64,000 nucleotides of DNA from Lamellibrachia columna (Eukaryota; Annelida; Polychaeta; Sabellida; Siboglinidae), in NCBI GenBank assembly GCA_963662155.1, contig OY759263.1, forward strand, positions 12,440,015 to 12,504,014, in the 5' to 3' direction. The translations under genes were made by a program, and so were the position numbers. The notes below the pieces were generated by a model. The model searched no databases and had not been told where the DNA came from. It saw only the letters and a program-made list of their open reading frames with translations. Below, in pieces: positions 44,595-56,209 of this stretch (positions within the stretch are counted from its first letter, which is position 1; each line of letters starts with the position of its first letter).

Positions 44595-45596
44595 CTACTT
44601 TAAACAGTGTTTACTTCCAAAAAGATTTGTCATTGTACCCATGTCACTATCTACTGCTGCTGAAAGTTTGTCCGCGAATACTGCCGCCCCCTTTCCACTT
44701 AGATGAAGCCCATCCTTCATGTACATATCAGCCCTCCCAACAAAACTTCCCCATAAATCCACAAATCCAACTTCCTCTTCCCTACGTAGCTTCTGGACTA
44801 ACATGTTAATTGCCATCCCCCGACAATTTCGACATTTGTGACCCCTCCTGCCCATTACAGGTAAAATCCCTGACAGTATTACCTGCTCAACCCGCGTCTG
44901 TTTTAGTGTTCTGACCAACTGCCTATATTTCCTAACTATGGCAGTTGTACCCTCCCTCTCTACGTTATTTGTCCCTACGTGTACTAAAACAGATCCACCC
45001 TTACCCGAGCCTACGATGTTTTTTAACCTCTCAGTTATCGCCTCTATTTTGGCTACAGGCAAGCAGACCACCACATCATCTCCCTTGTTTAAGACTCTGT
45101 CGGTCTTCCTAATTATCGAATCCCCCACAAACACCCTCGCTCTCTTCCTCACCCCCTCTATCACTGCTGCAGAATAACTCTTCCGTTCGATCCCCTCCAT
45201 CACATTCTGTCCTGACCCCTTTCCTCCTGTCTCCCCCACTTCCCACTCCTTTGCTCTGGTCTCTCCCACTCCCCTCTCCTTCACTCCGGTTGTTTTCCCT
45301 CCCGTCTCCCCCACTCCCTTCTCCTTCCCTCCTGTCTCCCCTACTCCCCTCTCCTTCACTCCGGTTGTCTTCCCTCCCGTTCCTTTCCTTCCCGTCTCCT
45401 TACGTCCTGTCACCTCCCTTCCTCTCAGCTTCCTCCCAGGCTGCGGTGAGCTCTCCCTAGCATCTCTTGTGTCTTTCCCCACATTATCATCTACTGTTCC
45501 CCCACCGGAACTACTGGCACAACCCACCTGTTCCATTCCCACCATTGCCACAACGAGCAGCCTCAGCTCTTCCAACTCCACCTCTAGTTCCTTCAT
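44595..45596 (-). CDS. CR1-type ORF1 with SGNH/GDSL esterase domain
   Basis: 333 aa on the minus strand. A short coiled coil (MKELEVELEELRLL) leads to a degenerate G/K/E/T repeat (about residues 54-126), then an SGNH hydrolase-like domain: VFVGDSIIRK (catalytic Ser block), VHVGTNNVE (block III, GxN) and DGLHLSGKGAAVF (block V, DxxH). CR1-like retrotransposons are known to carry an esterase in ORF1, sometimes after a PHD finger. Upstream in frame (about 45600-45720) an in-frame stop and a lost Cys replace the finger end that survives at 58510-58540. The open part is intact, but it is probably an old insertion. No RT follows it here. Confidence 0.75.
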   Translation of the reverse strand: MKELEVELEELRLLVVAMVGMEQVGCASSSGGGTVDDNVGKDTRDARESSPQPGRKLRGREVTGRKETGRKGTGGKTTGVKERGVGETGGKEKGVGETGGKTTGVKERGVGETRAKEWEVGETGGKGSGQNVMEGIERKSYSAAVIEGVRKRARVFVGDSIIRKTDRVLNKGDDVVVCLPVAKIEAITERLKNIVGSGKGGSVLVHVGTNNVEREGTTAIVRKYRQLVRTLKQTRVEQVILSGILPVMGRRGHKCRNCRGMAINMLVQKLRREEEVGFVDLWGSFVGRADMYMKDGLHLSGKGAAVFADKLSAAVDSDMGTMTNLFGSKHCLK

Positions 45597-45719
45597 CTTC
45601 GTACATCACCTACGCTCAAAACTAAAACTATCTGCCTGGACCTCAGCCCAGGACTTCTCGCACCCAGACTTCTCGCACCCAGTTACTGCAACTGCCACAC
45701 ATTAAGTGCCTTGTGGCCT

Positions 45720-45960
45720 TTAACTGCCGTTTGCACGGCGCCATCATACAATTTAGTTTTAATTAGTTTGCTACGTTAGCCTTGAATAAGGCTGTTTTTG
45801 TGATCAAAAGAACACTTTAGGCTAATATACTTGCTAACTGTGTCTTCTATTAACCTCGCATGAGAAAAAAAATCTCCCACCTAGCGAATACGGAGAACAC
45901 TGTGTAACAAAACAACGAAATCAGTGTGTACTAATTTATTAATTTGCACAATCTCTAACA
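45720..45960. other. Short unassigned stretch
   Basis: No gene or repeat seen. Confidence 0.4.
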
Positions 45961-45962
45961 CT

Positions 45963-46318
45963 GGGGGCATTGCATCATCTGTACCACTGGGTGTATTGTA
46001 TCATCTTTACCACGGTGGGCATTACATCATCTCTACCCCTCGGGGCATTGAACCATCTCTACCACTGGGGACATTGCATCATATGTAACACTGGGGGCAT
46101 TGCATCATCTCTAAAACTGGGGGCATTGCATCATCTCTACCACTGGGGGCATTGCATCATCTCTACCACTGGGGGCATTGCATCATCTCTACCACTGGGG
46201 GCATTGCACCATCTCTACCACTGGGGACATTGCATCATCTCTACCACTGGGGGCATTGCACCATCTCTACCACTGGGGACATTGCATCATATGTAACACT
46301 GGGGGCATTGCATCATCA
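45963..46318. repeat. 26-bp minisatellite
   Basis: About 13 units on GGGGCATTGCATCATCTCTA with CCACTG tails. One reading frame is open through it (45970-46296), but this is the repeat, not a gene. Confidence 0.93.
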
Positions 46319-46439
46319 TTGCTCCAAACAAAATCAATGTAAGGTACAACATGGTATTGGTTTCTTGGAGGAGAGGTGGTAGCGGCTGTTTCTTTTAGTG
46401 TCACACATCAAAGTATTTCCAAAAGAAACATTGTTTACT

Positions 46440-46790
46440 CTCCAATCACAGGTCATAAGGGTGCTGACCTTGAGAGCATGACCACTAGCCATAATGGTGC
46501 TGACCTTGAGGGCCTGATTACAGGTCATAAGGGTGCTGACCTTGAACCTTGAAAGCATGATCACAGGTCATAATGTGCTGACCTTGAGGGCATGGTCACA
46601 TGTAATAAGGGTGCTGACTTCGAAGGCATGACCACATGTTATAAGGGTGCTGACTTCGAGGGCATGATCACAGGTCATAAGGGTGCTGACCTTGATTACA
46701 GTTCAGAAGGGTGCTGACTTTGATCACAGTTCTGAACGGTGCTGACTTTGATCACAGATTAGAATGGTGCTGACTTTGATCACAGTTCGG
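46440..46790. repeat. GGTGCTGACCTTGA minisatellite (arm A)
   Basis: Irregular units of about 32-36 bp, AAGGGTGCTGACYTYGA plus GGGCATGATCACAGGTCAT. The inverted counterpart is at 63230-63575. Confidence 0.88.
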
Positions 46791-46799
46791 AATATGAAT

Positions 46800-47660
46800 A
46801 TTGTTGGTTACAGCATGAAGGATGATGGCATGTGTAATTCAAGTTTTATGCGGAGGGAACTCAAGTTAAATAACATACTGACATTATAATACTTAAAGAA
46901 CATTGCGTCGGAACCGAACCGATCAATTAACACAATCACATTTTCACCAAAATGTGGCATAGTACATATACAATTTACTTCTACCATATTGTCAAATTAT
47001 CATTTATAATGTTAATAAAATATTATGAGGCACTGAGAAAATGTTCATCTGCTAATAGTAATACATTACCGTATATGTACAGGTCATAGTACTGAACATT
47101 GAAATGATATATTGAAAAATCATAGTATTGGTACATCTGGGACATAAAATGTTATATCATCGTGAACGTATAAGATAAATATAAATAAAAACTCCTGAAA
47201 ATAACTTCCATGTGACTAAACACTACATGTAATAGCATACTTTAAAAAGCAAAATCCCTCTGAAAAAAATTAATAGTACCCTTCTTTCTCTAAAACTATA
47301 TTACTATTATATTACAAACATTGCATTTGTGGAGTCAAATAGCAGTTCCGTTAAAGTATAGGAAAATTTACTTGGAAACCCATATACGTAATACAAATTA
47401 AACAAAACCTTATTTCATTCATAACACAACACAATTGTTTAATTTATTAAATTTACATCCAACATTATATCAAAGCCAGAAAATAATTACCAGCTCACTT
47501 TGACTAATACTGGAATATGGTAGCAGGTGACAAAGAACAGCTGTGTTCTGAGATAGCATTCCAGTCAAATGTTTGTCAAACGTTACATGTGCACATGTAC
47601 TCACAAGTTTGAGAAATGTTTTCCTGGGTTTGTTTCAAAAGCACTCTTAGCTTTTGTTCA
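46800..47660. other. AT-rich part of arm A
   Basis: No gene is seen. It is repeated inverted at 62660-63220, with more sequence retained here. Confidence 0.6.
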
Positions 47661-47669
47661 TTCCAAAGC

Positions 47670-47876
47670 CTAGTTGTAAATCTCAATTTTCTTTCCTTTT
47701 ATTTCAGCTACAGTGAAGTGAACAACACCACAAACAGTATCTTCCTCAAAGGCAGATTCTGAATTAGAAACATCTTGCCTTTTGTTGAAGATATCTTCTT
47801 GCCAATATTCATGTTTTCTTTTTGTGTATTCTCTGCTTTCACTTTTCTGACCCTGAAAGTGCAGTTGCGTCAAAGA
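47670..47876 (-). CDS. Small conserved frame, possible terminal exon (arm A)
   Basis: After a possible acceptor (CTTTCAG, about 47856) the frame reads SRREYTKRKHEYWQEDIFNK-like sequence (here GQKSESREYTKRKHEYWQED), then EEDTVCGVVHFTVAEI and the stop at 47670. Arm B (62465-62648) keeps the same frame with a few amino-acid changes. The L2-like tail lies just upstream. It could be the last exon of a duplicated host gene. I do not recognise it. Confidence 0.35.
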   Translation of the reverse strand, partial: SLTQLHFQGQKSESREYTKRKHEYWQEDIFNKRQDVSNSESAFEEDTVCGVVHFTVAEIKGKKIEIYN

Positions 47877-47889
47877 TATCTTTAGAATA

Positions 47890-48680
47890 ATAATAATAAT
47901 AATTAGAGCACTTTTAGAGCGCCATGGATCCAGGTGACCCTGTCCAAAGGCGCTGACACAAACATAGTTAAAGACAGTCAAGATTAAAAAATAAATAAAT
48001 AGATAAATAAATAAAAACATAAAAAACATAGCAAATCCAAGTTCATAGGACATAGCACTAAAAGTCGAATACATTTGACAGTTAAGAATAATAAGCGCGT
48101 TTAAACAAGATATTTTTCGAGAGTCTTTTAAAGGTGTATAGAGAGTCATATTTTCGTATCTCATGGGGAAGACTGTTCCATAGGCGAGGAGCAGCGATGC
48201 AGAAGGCACGATCACCATAATGGCGGAGATATGCACTACGTACAGTCAGAAGAGAGTCTGATGAGGATAGCAACGTTCTGCAGGGTTGGCAGAACTGGAG
48301 CAGGTCTGTGATGTAGCTCAGCGCTAGCAGATGAAGGGCTTTGAACGTCATCAGTACAACCTTGTACTCAATACAGTACCAAACAGGAAGCCAATGGAGA
48401 GTCTCTAGGATGGATGTGATGTGGTCATAGCGACTAGCTCTGACCACAATGCGAGCTGCCACATTCTGGACTCTCTACTGCTTGTCCAGTAACTGATCAG
48501 GTACGCCATAAAGGAGGCCATTTCCATAGTCCAGTCGCGATATGACAAGGAAGTGAACCAGGAGTTATGTGGCACGTTGTGTCAAACCGTCTCTGATGGA
48601 GCGAATCCGATGTAGGTGAAAGTATGCTACCTGGCACAGTTTCGACACTTGAGATTTCATGCTGAGGTCACTGTCAAACA
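47890..48680 (-). mobile_element. L2-like non-LTR retrotransposon 3' end (arm A)
   Basis: The minus-strand frame 48462-48082 has LHWLPVWYCIEYKVVLMTFK and YGDRAFCIAAPRLWNSLPHE, the C-terminal region of L2/CR1-type ORF2. It ends in (ATT)n at 47890-47903. Sequence upstream to about 48680 continues the same protein (SRLDYGNGLLYG) with breaks, and extends beyond the arm B copy. Confidence 0.82.
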
Positions 48681-48699
48681 TCACTCATGAATACTTCAT

Positions 48700-49440
48700 G
48701 CTTAATTTTTTTTATTTGTGTGTTGCTTATGCATATACTTAATTTGTATACAAATTTATATTTATAAAATTAACTTTAATTTTTCCATCCCCTGAGCACC
48801 GAACTTGTTATTTTCAAGCTGTTCCTAGGAATATGGTAAACAAGACAATGCATTTGTGGAGTGACCCTCTTAGTTTCATAGTATTTTCTTGTTTAAGGGT
48901 GATATATAATATGAATATACCAGCATACCATTCAACAGCACCTACATTGCTGTATTCAAGGTTAATAACTGCATACGATGCTTGACATATCTGCCAAATT
49001 TCAACAACTGTATTTTTTTAGTTGGGATGTAATGCATCCCTTTCTGCTAGCCATGAAGGTAGGTGTTTCAGAAGTTTTTCTTCTCTTCCCCATCAAACTT
49101 ATGAATTCAAGTATATCCATCCCATTCCCAGATACATTTCTTGTTTCCTATGTTCTAAAACTGACACCACACAATCTTATGCACTTAACCAATTCATTGA
49201 GGTGTACAACATTGGATTTTGACAAAATGGCATTTTTGTCCTTAGCACCATAATCAGTGACATCTTCTATGAGATTAGCTATACGGGTAAGCGTTACGGA
49301 ATGTTACGTGGGGGTGTGGGAGATGTATTGGTGATCGTTACGTTCGTTATTAAGAAAACAGTTACTGCATATATTTCAAAAAGAAATAACAAAGCAAAAA
49401 TACAATTGTCTCATTTTGACAGTTTAGTAGATAGTTCGAT
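48700..49440. other. Unassigned stretch before acetyltransferase copy 4
   Basis: No gene is supported; the 48978-49253 frame has no recognisable feature. Confidence 0.4.
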
Positions 49441-50207
49441 TTGCAGCATGGGTCGAGTGGTGCTACGGCGAGCGACACCTGGCGACTACGACGGCGTAGA
49501 GCGTATCAGAAAAGACATCTACGATGGACGTGATATTCTACCGGATCTCTGCTTCAAGTACTTGGAGGATCTGACAAGACGAGCGGTGGTGGCCGAATTA
49601 GACGGGCAAATAGCGAGTATACATACAAAAGCAGGGAGACATTCACTCGGTAATCGATCTAGAGTTCGCAAACACGCACGTACACACAGACCGATTCTTA
49701 AATATTATGGGAACTCACTGCTCGTTGAAACACGAACAAACCGAAAATATTTTGATTTATCTATCCAGGAGTTGTCTATTTCACCAACGTGCGTGCGTGA
49801 TTGCGTGCGTGTGTGCGTGCGCGTGTGCGTATTTAATTCACGTGTTTTGTTCCATATGTGTGTGTGACAGGTGGCGTTCGAAGTTGCGCACATCGTCGAC
49901 GCCGGGCGAACAGCTGTTGTCCAGGCGGGACGCGCATCCTCAACAATTCGAGGATCAGGAATATTTCGTCTGCTGGAACAGCGCCAGTTCAGAGAAATCA
50001 TCTTCCCGACATTTCCTAACGTCATCCGCTTGCGCTCATCCTCGATCGACACTGAGTACTGGGATTCCAAAACCGATGGAACAAAAATTATCACGAGAAG
50101 GGTACAATAATATTATTAATATTAATCATGTACTTTTCAGGAGTGTTAATTGCGACATTCCTGCTGATACTTTCCTGACGACGTCATGTCACAATTAATG
50201 TCATCAT

Positions 50208-50222
50208 CATCATCATCATCTC
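50208..50222. repeat. (CAT)n short run in intron 2 of copy 4
   Basis: Five CAT units; a minor feature. Confidence 0.8.
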
Positions 50223-50675
50223 TCTATTCACGTGGCCTAGGAGTTATGGTCGTGTGCCCATATTCTTCCTTTCATCGTTGTATGTTCTTATCATTTTTCA
50301 TTACTTATCTGTCCACGACAATCTACGCATTTTTCTAAAAAAAACACATTGATGTTGCTCCTCTGTTTTTTTCTAATTGTTTAGTAATTGGCCATTATTG
50401 ACATCCATATGTCAGGCTCTTTATAGAATCGAAAAAAAGTGTTCTTACTTCAATTAATATACTTGTGTTGGTTAAAACGCTTTTCACATTTCAGAAAACT
50501 GCTTTGGCCTGCGCAATTTGTCTCTTGGTCCCAATCATTGCACATACCATTTGTAGTGTTTAATGATCCAAGATAATTAAACTTAGGAACTTGTTTAAAA
50601 AAGACGATGTTGCGTATTGGTTTAACTATTTATTTTTATTTTACTTTTTCCACACTTTCCATGTTTATTATTCAC

Positions 50676-50679
<4 letters not shown>

Positions 50680-50738
<59 letters not shown>
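50680..50738. repeat. (TA)n microsatellite in intron 2 of copy 4
   Basis: A pure TA run of about 58 bp. Confidence 0.96.
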
Positions 50739-50740
<2 letters not shown>

Positions 50741-51420
50741 TGTTCGTGCTAATCTAACCGTCGTAGCGTAACAATCAGGAGACACGTGTGAATATGTCAT
50801 TGCTATTATCCACCGCTTCTTCCCCCACAGGTTGTTATTTCCCTTGGTGGCGTTCCGGTTCCTTGCGCCGATTTCATCCGACGTCTGACGCCGCAACGAA
50901 TGTCCGCATTGAAACAACAATATCGCCTGCTAACGGCAACACACTAAACGACATCCTGGCTGATCCAATCTCGAGGAAACACCTCTTTCCAGACGGAATT
51001 ATGAGGAGAGAGGTTGACGTCTTCGATGCACACGCAAGCAACGCACATTTGGTGACACAGGGGTGCAGCGCCATTTTGGTCAGCGGAAGGGCGTCATTGA
51101 TGTAAGAGTCGCTGTCGTACGGACACATCGCGGAGTGTCAACTGGGCAGTCTGTGCTCCATCCAATATTACGGGACGCGGGATCATTCGGTGATCCTCGC
51201 TCACGTCTCGCGCCTCCTCCCGTTGGTGCCCGAGATCTCGCGACCACTTCTGCTTCACCTGATCGTTCATAAGGCATGGATGGGGGAGGAGACGAAGCAG
51301 CGCGTCCACAAATTCGCCGCCGCGAGCGTAGCGTCCACGCTACTTCAAGGGATCATACCTCGGTTAGACTTCCTTGGGTGTTACACGAAAGTAGGGCACA
51401 TTAATTTTAGATATGTGTAA

Positions 51421-52000
51421 TTAAAAAAAAAGTCATATCATATGATATAACTGTATTTGAGCAGACACATTGGCAAGTTTGCTGATAGAACGCGTTAGCA
51501 GTGTCACCGTGGATTTTTAGATGATTTCAATAGGCGGAAGGATTTTTGGCAATTGTTTTCGCCACAAGGCACTTTCAAGGCACGTTCAGCCATTTTAAAA
51601 GAGTTAGAAATATGTCATTTTGACTAAACTCGACCAACCTATCAATGAGATGATGATAACGGCAGTAAAGAAGTTTAAGAATTTTTGGTTGTCCCGTTTT
51701 CTTATAATCGTGCAAAACGTAAACATGGTCGCCAATAGGAAACCTAACATTAGGCTGAACCCTCAAGATATACACGAAGACTTATCCCCTGCCAGTATCA
51801 AACCCGAAACTATGAGTTTCATTTTGCAATTATCCGGGATTTTGTTGCAATATGTGCTACACAAATGAATGTATTATTAAATTAATGTATTATTACAGGT
51901 ATGTCAAAGTGAACTGATGAACCTGCAAATCAGTGTAAATATACATATATTCACAATAGTTACGCCAATGTAGTAGGTTCAAAATACTTGCATTGGGTCA
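51421..52000. other. Unassigned stretch
   Basis: The minus-strand frame 51775-51575 (NVRFPIGDHVYVLHDYKKTG) looks faintly protein-like (transposon linker or chromodomain-type). It is too short to call. Confidence 0.3.
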
Positions 52001-52682
52001 TTGGCTTAAACTGTGTAACGATGATTTTCACTCCAGTTAAACGTGTGGCTGCTGGTGTGGCTGTCAACTCTAGATATATGTGGATAACATATATTTGCAG
52101 GTAAATGGTTAGTGTCAGAGTTTTTTTTGGTAGTTTCTCAGTTGCAGGCATTTCTCATGCGTCTTCCTGCGCTGTTATTGGATCATTATGATATTCTTAA
52201 TAGTACTTGCAAATGGTCATATTTTAGTATCTTTTATATACGCGATATACTGGCGAGTAAGACAAACGATAGAGAACTATTGAATTATTAGTTGGTACAG
52301 CGGCTATATGGCTACTACTTTATCGACAGTTTTCTACGATATCCAGCTTTTACCATCGAAAGGACAGACAACGTTTGGCGGGAGAAACGACTAATCTTCG
52401 CTGACATTTGAACACCTAATTAGTACGTTCTAAGTGGGTGTATTACCAATAATTTCGAAGGGAAACTATCTTATACCGGATCATTATCATGTCTGTGTGT
52501 CATGCTTCTAGATATATATTAAGCAAACCGTTCCTTTGAAAACTGGCAGTAATAACGTTCTCTTCCCACGCGATAACGTAGCAAACGGATAACGTAAAGT
52601 ATATGTTTTGGGATTTTCGGACCGTCTCAGGCCAAAGTAATTATATTTGGTCATCAGTTTCTCATGGAAACAGGCGATCTAT

Positions 52683-52688
<6 letters not shown>

Positions 52689-52762
<74 letters not shown>

Positions 52763-52919
52763 ACTAAAAACGTAGGAAACTCTGTAAATTAAAGCATTCG
52801 ATAAAGCAGAGGATTTATTAACGCGAACACTGCTTTCCTGCCATTATTTGAATGTTTTATAATGAGCAGGGAAGTTGGTCAGACCCATCAGGCCTAAGTG
52901 TGTTGTGTCTTGACGACAG

Positions 52920-53015
<96 letters not shown>
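52689..53015. repeat. Two (TA)n microsatellites
   Basis: Runs at 52689-52753 and 52922-53015, with duplicated-locus sequence between them. Confidence 0.96.
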
Positions 53016-53018
<3 letters not shown>

Positions 53019-53309
53019 TTGGGTAGACACTGTATCCCTAGAATTAACTAAATCAAGCGTTTAAATAGTTTCAATTATTATGATCATTGTAAGTTTAAGC
53101 TTCTTTCATTCCAGTAAACGCTAATTGATTATCACACCACGTATGAAAAAACCATTGCCAGAAAGAGATAGTTGCTCTTCATCTGAGCAAGCTATGTGTA
53201 CGGTTTTAAAATATATTCCAAACATATTCTGGATTAAAGCACACCTAACAGTTCATGGGGAAATTGTCGTGAGTTACAACCAGACTGGATACTGAGGAGG
53301 ATCACATAA

Positions 53310-53376
53310 CACATATCCAGCGAACGCTTTGGAGTAAGGTGGATGACTTGGACTTTGCAGAGGACCTTCTTCTCCT
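53310..53376 (+). pseudogene. RTE-like RT box fragment
   Basis: TLWSKVDDLDFAEDLLLL, homologous to 14545-14610 and broken off where the minus-strand CR1 starts. Confidence 0.5.
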
Positions 53377-53384
53377 AGGTAGAA

Positions 53385-54200
53385 TCCCTTCTTAAATAGT
53401 GGCGTAATGTTTGCTACGTTCCATTCTAAAGGAACTATTCCTTTTTCTAGTGAAAACATTTTGCAAGTGGTGTACTAATTTGCTCAACAATATCCTTAAG
53501 CAGTTTTGGTGGTATCCCATCAACTTTATTATGTTTCATCTTCTTAATTTTGTTTGCTATCATTTCAGGAGTTACAAATAAGTGCCCTAATTTTCTTATG
53601 TATTGCCCTCAAATTTACTAAATGGAACTGGAAGTGAGCTGATATCTTCTGTGGTAAAAACTAAGCTGAAATACTCATTCAGGACCTCTGCCATTTGAAA
53701 CCCGTCTGAAATTATGTTTCCCCTGTTGTTTTCCAGTGATTCGACCTTATCTCGAACTTTCTGTTTACTCCTTACATAAGCATAGGAACTCTTGCTGTCA
53801 TTTTTTATATTACCTGCCAATTTGTTTTCAAAGGTTCTCTTAGATTTTCTAATTTCAGTTGTAGCTAGGTTAAGTGCCTCTTTGTAATTTGCATAGACTT
53901 CATCCTTTCTGGTACGCGTATAAACCCTCCACATTGTTTGCTTAAACACTATTTTTCTAATAGCTTCTTTTGACAAGTTTTTCTTTCTAGACCGTTTTGT
54001 TTTTTCAAGGGAACAAATTTATCGATCATACTCTCAATTTCATATTTTAGAATATTCCAACATTAAATTGCAGTCTTATTCATCAGCATTTTATTCCAAT
54101 CTAGCTTTGCTAAGTATTTTCTCCTATCTTTATAGTTACCTTTGTGGAAGTTTGTCCTATACTTTTTTATTGTTACTTTCTGATTTTACCTTTTCCATGT
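53385..54200 (-). mobile_element. CR1 fragment, RT N-terminal part, minus strand
   Basis: Minus-strand order: EKVKSES near 54190, NKMLMNKTAI, YEIESMIDKFVP, then the open frame 53976-53596 (MSKEAIRKIVFKQTMWRVYT), and FSLEKGIVPLEWNVANITPLFKKGF at 53459-53385. Same family as the 5.5-kb copy. The catalytic half is missing and several shifts are present. Confidence 0.85.
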
Positions 54201-54369
54201 CTCTTGTCCCCTCATCAGCACAAACAACTCATATTTTGCACGACATCTCGTTGGTTGTAAATACAGTTGACCTTAATTATTTTTTGCATAATCCATGGTC
54301 ACTGTTTTTACTTGCATTATGAAACAGTTTAATTTGTTCAACATTATGTTTGCATCACCTTTAGTAAGA

Positions 54370-55295
54370 AGAGATTGAGTTTAAAGTAGACAACACTGGA
54401 GAAACTGACGCACAAGACAGCATGTTTCGATTCAATGATAAAATAAACCACAGTCAAAAGAACAAGAACTTAAATATATCTATGTTTGTGGACAAACATG
54501 ATTGTTTTATTATTTCGAGTCCAGATTTGCTTATTTCCAAGTCCGAATGGAGACATTTTCATTAGTTTCAACCATATTGTCTGGTGCACGCCCTGCCGTG
54601 AGGCAAAGCCTCTATCGCGAAGTTTCCCTCTTGGTCTATATGGGACGGATCTGTAATTTACCCCCGGGTTCACGACATACCAATGGTAAAGTCTCAGTTA
54701 TTTTAAGACGGCACTCCCTTTTAGTAATTTCTTTCTCCCTATTTTTTACCAGGGATTTCGCGACAGCTGAGGAATCCGACACCTCTGCTCCTCCCATTTG
54801 TTATTATTTAGTGGCTGGCTGAAAACATATGGCCCGAAATTCCTTTTGTGTTATAAAAAGTTGGAAATAAACATAGTTGGTTTGTAAAATCATTATGCTT
54901 CTATGAAAGTAGATAACCTGTGGGATTTGTGCTTAACTGGTTACCGCTTATTAACAATTAATTGATAGTTTAACATTTGTTTTACGATAAGTATGTTTAA
55001 ACACAAAATAATAAATAAGTGACATCCGTAGTTACCGTACGTTTCCGTGTATAATACGCCCCCATGTATAATACGCACCCTGACTTTTAAGTAAAATTGA
55101 AAGAAAAAATGCGTATTATACACGGAAATTTACGGAATTGGTGTTTGCTCCATCAACATAGCACCCTACAGGTATTTTGGGTATCTAGTATATTAATGAA
55201 ATAGTTTTACTATCCGTACAGTCGAAACGTCGCTGACCATTTGCCAATGTGTGTACAACACAGTCAACTGATAACGCTGTCACGCAACCAAACGA
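54370..55295. other. Unassigned stretch with a short inverted repeat
   Basis: No gene is seen. GTATAATACGCCCCCATGTA (55048) and GCGTATTATACACGGAAATT (55110) form a short inverted repeat. 54830-54890 matches 4340-4410 inverted. 55216-55262 resembles the sequence just before exon 2 of copies 1 and 2 but has no exon after it. Confidence 0.5.
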
Positions 55296-55298
55296 AAT

Positions 55299-55895
55299 TT
55301 ATAATTTCGGGTTTGGTAGAGGCAGTGGATGGGTCATTGAGTACATAGTCAGACAACGTGGTGGCGGTCGGCCTGGGGCTATGTTCTCGGCCGCGAATTC
55401 GTGAAAGCGTCGTTTAGACTCTTCTCCCATGCATGCCTCTGGAACATACAGGCTGAACACCACTGGCCGCTGTCGCGAAATCTCGGGCGCCAACGGGAGG
55501 TGACGCGAGACGTGAGCGAGAATCATCGAGTCATCCTTCTTGCCGTAGTATTCAATGTGGTAAAGGCGGCCGAGGGTGATCGTGACCGCATACCCGAAAG
55601 ACAGAGACGTATACGTTGATGATGCATTTCGGCTAATAAGCATTACGGTGCAACGTTGCATGATCATAAACGTGTTGCTCTCGTGTGCATTGAAAACCTC
55701 GCCATCTCTCACGATAATTCCTTCTGGAAAGAGGAGTTTTCTTGAGATTGGATCAGCCAGGATGTCGTTTAGTGTGTTTCCGTTAGCAGGCGATAGGCTG
55801 TCTATCGGCAGTTGTCGTCTCAATGCGGCCATTCGTTGCGGCGTCAGAAGACGGACGAATTCTGCGCACGGAACCGGATCAAACGAAGCGATCAC
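55299..55895 (-). pseudogene. NAT16-like acetyltransferase, orphan exon 3, open
   Basis: 198 codons plus stop, after acceptor CACACAG: VIASFDPVPCAEFVRLLTPQ, NGNTLNDILADPISRKLLFP, MILAHVSRHLPLAPEI, ending PLPLPNPKL. It is as intact as copy 1's exon 3 and close to it in sequence. No exon 2 is found upstream on the minus strand (55900-58000). It is therefore a fragment, unless its other exons lie far away. Confidence 0.85.
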
Positions 55896-56035
55896 CTGTG
55901 TGTGAAGAGATGCAGAACACAGATATTTGCTTACTTGACTTCATTTGTCTTTCTGATATTGTCTATCATTGTTTTATTGTGGGTTTCGTAAATTCTTAAG
56001 CAAGGTACCAGCAGCAGCAACAGCATACACAGGAG

Positions 56036-56046
56036 CAGCAGCAGCA

Positions 56047-56110
<64 letters not shown>
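56036..56110. repeat. (CAG)n trinucleotide tract
   Basis: About 20 CAG units; open in several frames (poly-A, poly-L), with no sign of a real gene. Confidence 0.95.
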
Positions 56111-56111
<1 letters not shown>

Positions 56112-56209
56112 CACAACATCAGCAGCAGAATCATCCAGTAACAAAGCAATAATGCAATAATACCAACATGGCGCTGCCCATGTAAAAAGATTTTCAGTGT
56201 TCAACGAGG

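Larger units (their letters stand above)
46330..48545 (-). repeat. Inverted duplication, arm A
   Basis: Its minus strand equals 61766-63690 read forward: the L2-like RT tail, the (ATT)n tail, a small conserved frame, AT-rich sequence, the GTGCTGAC minisatellite and the CAACATGGTATTGG block. The arms differ by scattered substitutions and by minisatellite length. The loop between them is about 13 kb. Confidence 0.9.
49448..51420 (+). pseudogene. NAT16-like acetyltransferase, copy 4, three exons, broken
   Basis: Exon 1 49448-49612 (55 codons, MGRVVLRRATPGDYDGVERI) ends at a GC donor (ATA/GCGAGT). Exon 2 is 49871-50101 (77 codons, VAFEVAHIVDAGRTA, loop IRGSGIF). Exon 3 starts at 50831 after CCCACAG with VVISLGGVPVPCADF. 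Compared with copy 1, about 16 bp are missing after SALKQQ (near 50915), shifting the frame. The new frame (SPANGNTLNDILADPIS) has a TAA at 51103-51105, then stays open through VILAHVSRLLP to 51420. It is the most diverged copy and has shorter introns (258 and 729 bp). Confidence 0.85.
52000..53390 (+). repeat. Uninterrupted paralogue of 4860-5030 plus 13450-14640
   Basis: 52010-52195 matches 4860-5030 and 52290-53390 matches 13450-14640 in the same order and orientation. The 95 bp between the blocks here correspond to 8.4 kb there. Two (TA)n tracts (52689-52753, 52922-53015) have expanded inside. Confidence 0.78.

Noticed and set aside
45970..46296. 108-codon HHLYHWG repeat frame
   Set aside because: 26-bp minisatellite; the period is not a multiple of three and flanks are not coding.
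46570..46800. Half-site cluster like that at 29.4 kb (GCTGACCTTGA)
   Set aside because: Here TGACC recurs because of the minisatellite unit, so clustering has a simple cause.
49301..49447. Longer N-terminus for acetyltransferase copy 4
   Set aside because: The frame is open upstream, but all other copies start at the ATG equivalent to 49448 and the upstream residues do not match.
56036..56110. Poly-Q/poly-A protein from (CAG)n
   Set aside because: No flanking coding sequence in any frame; simple microsatellite near an orphan exon.
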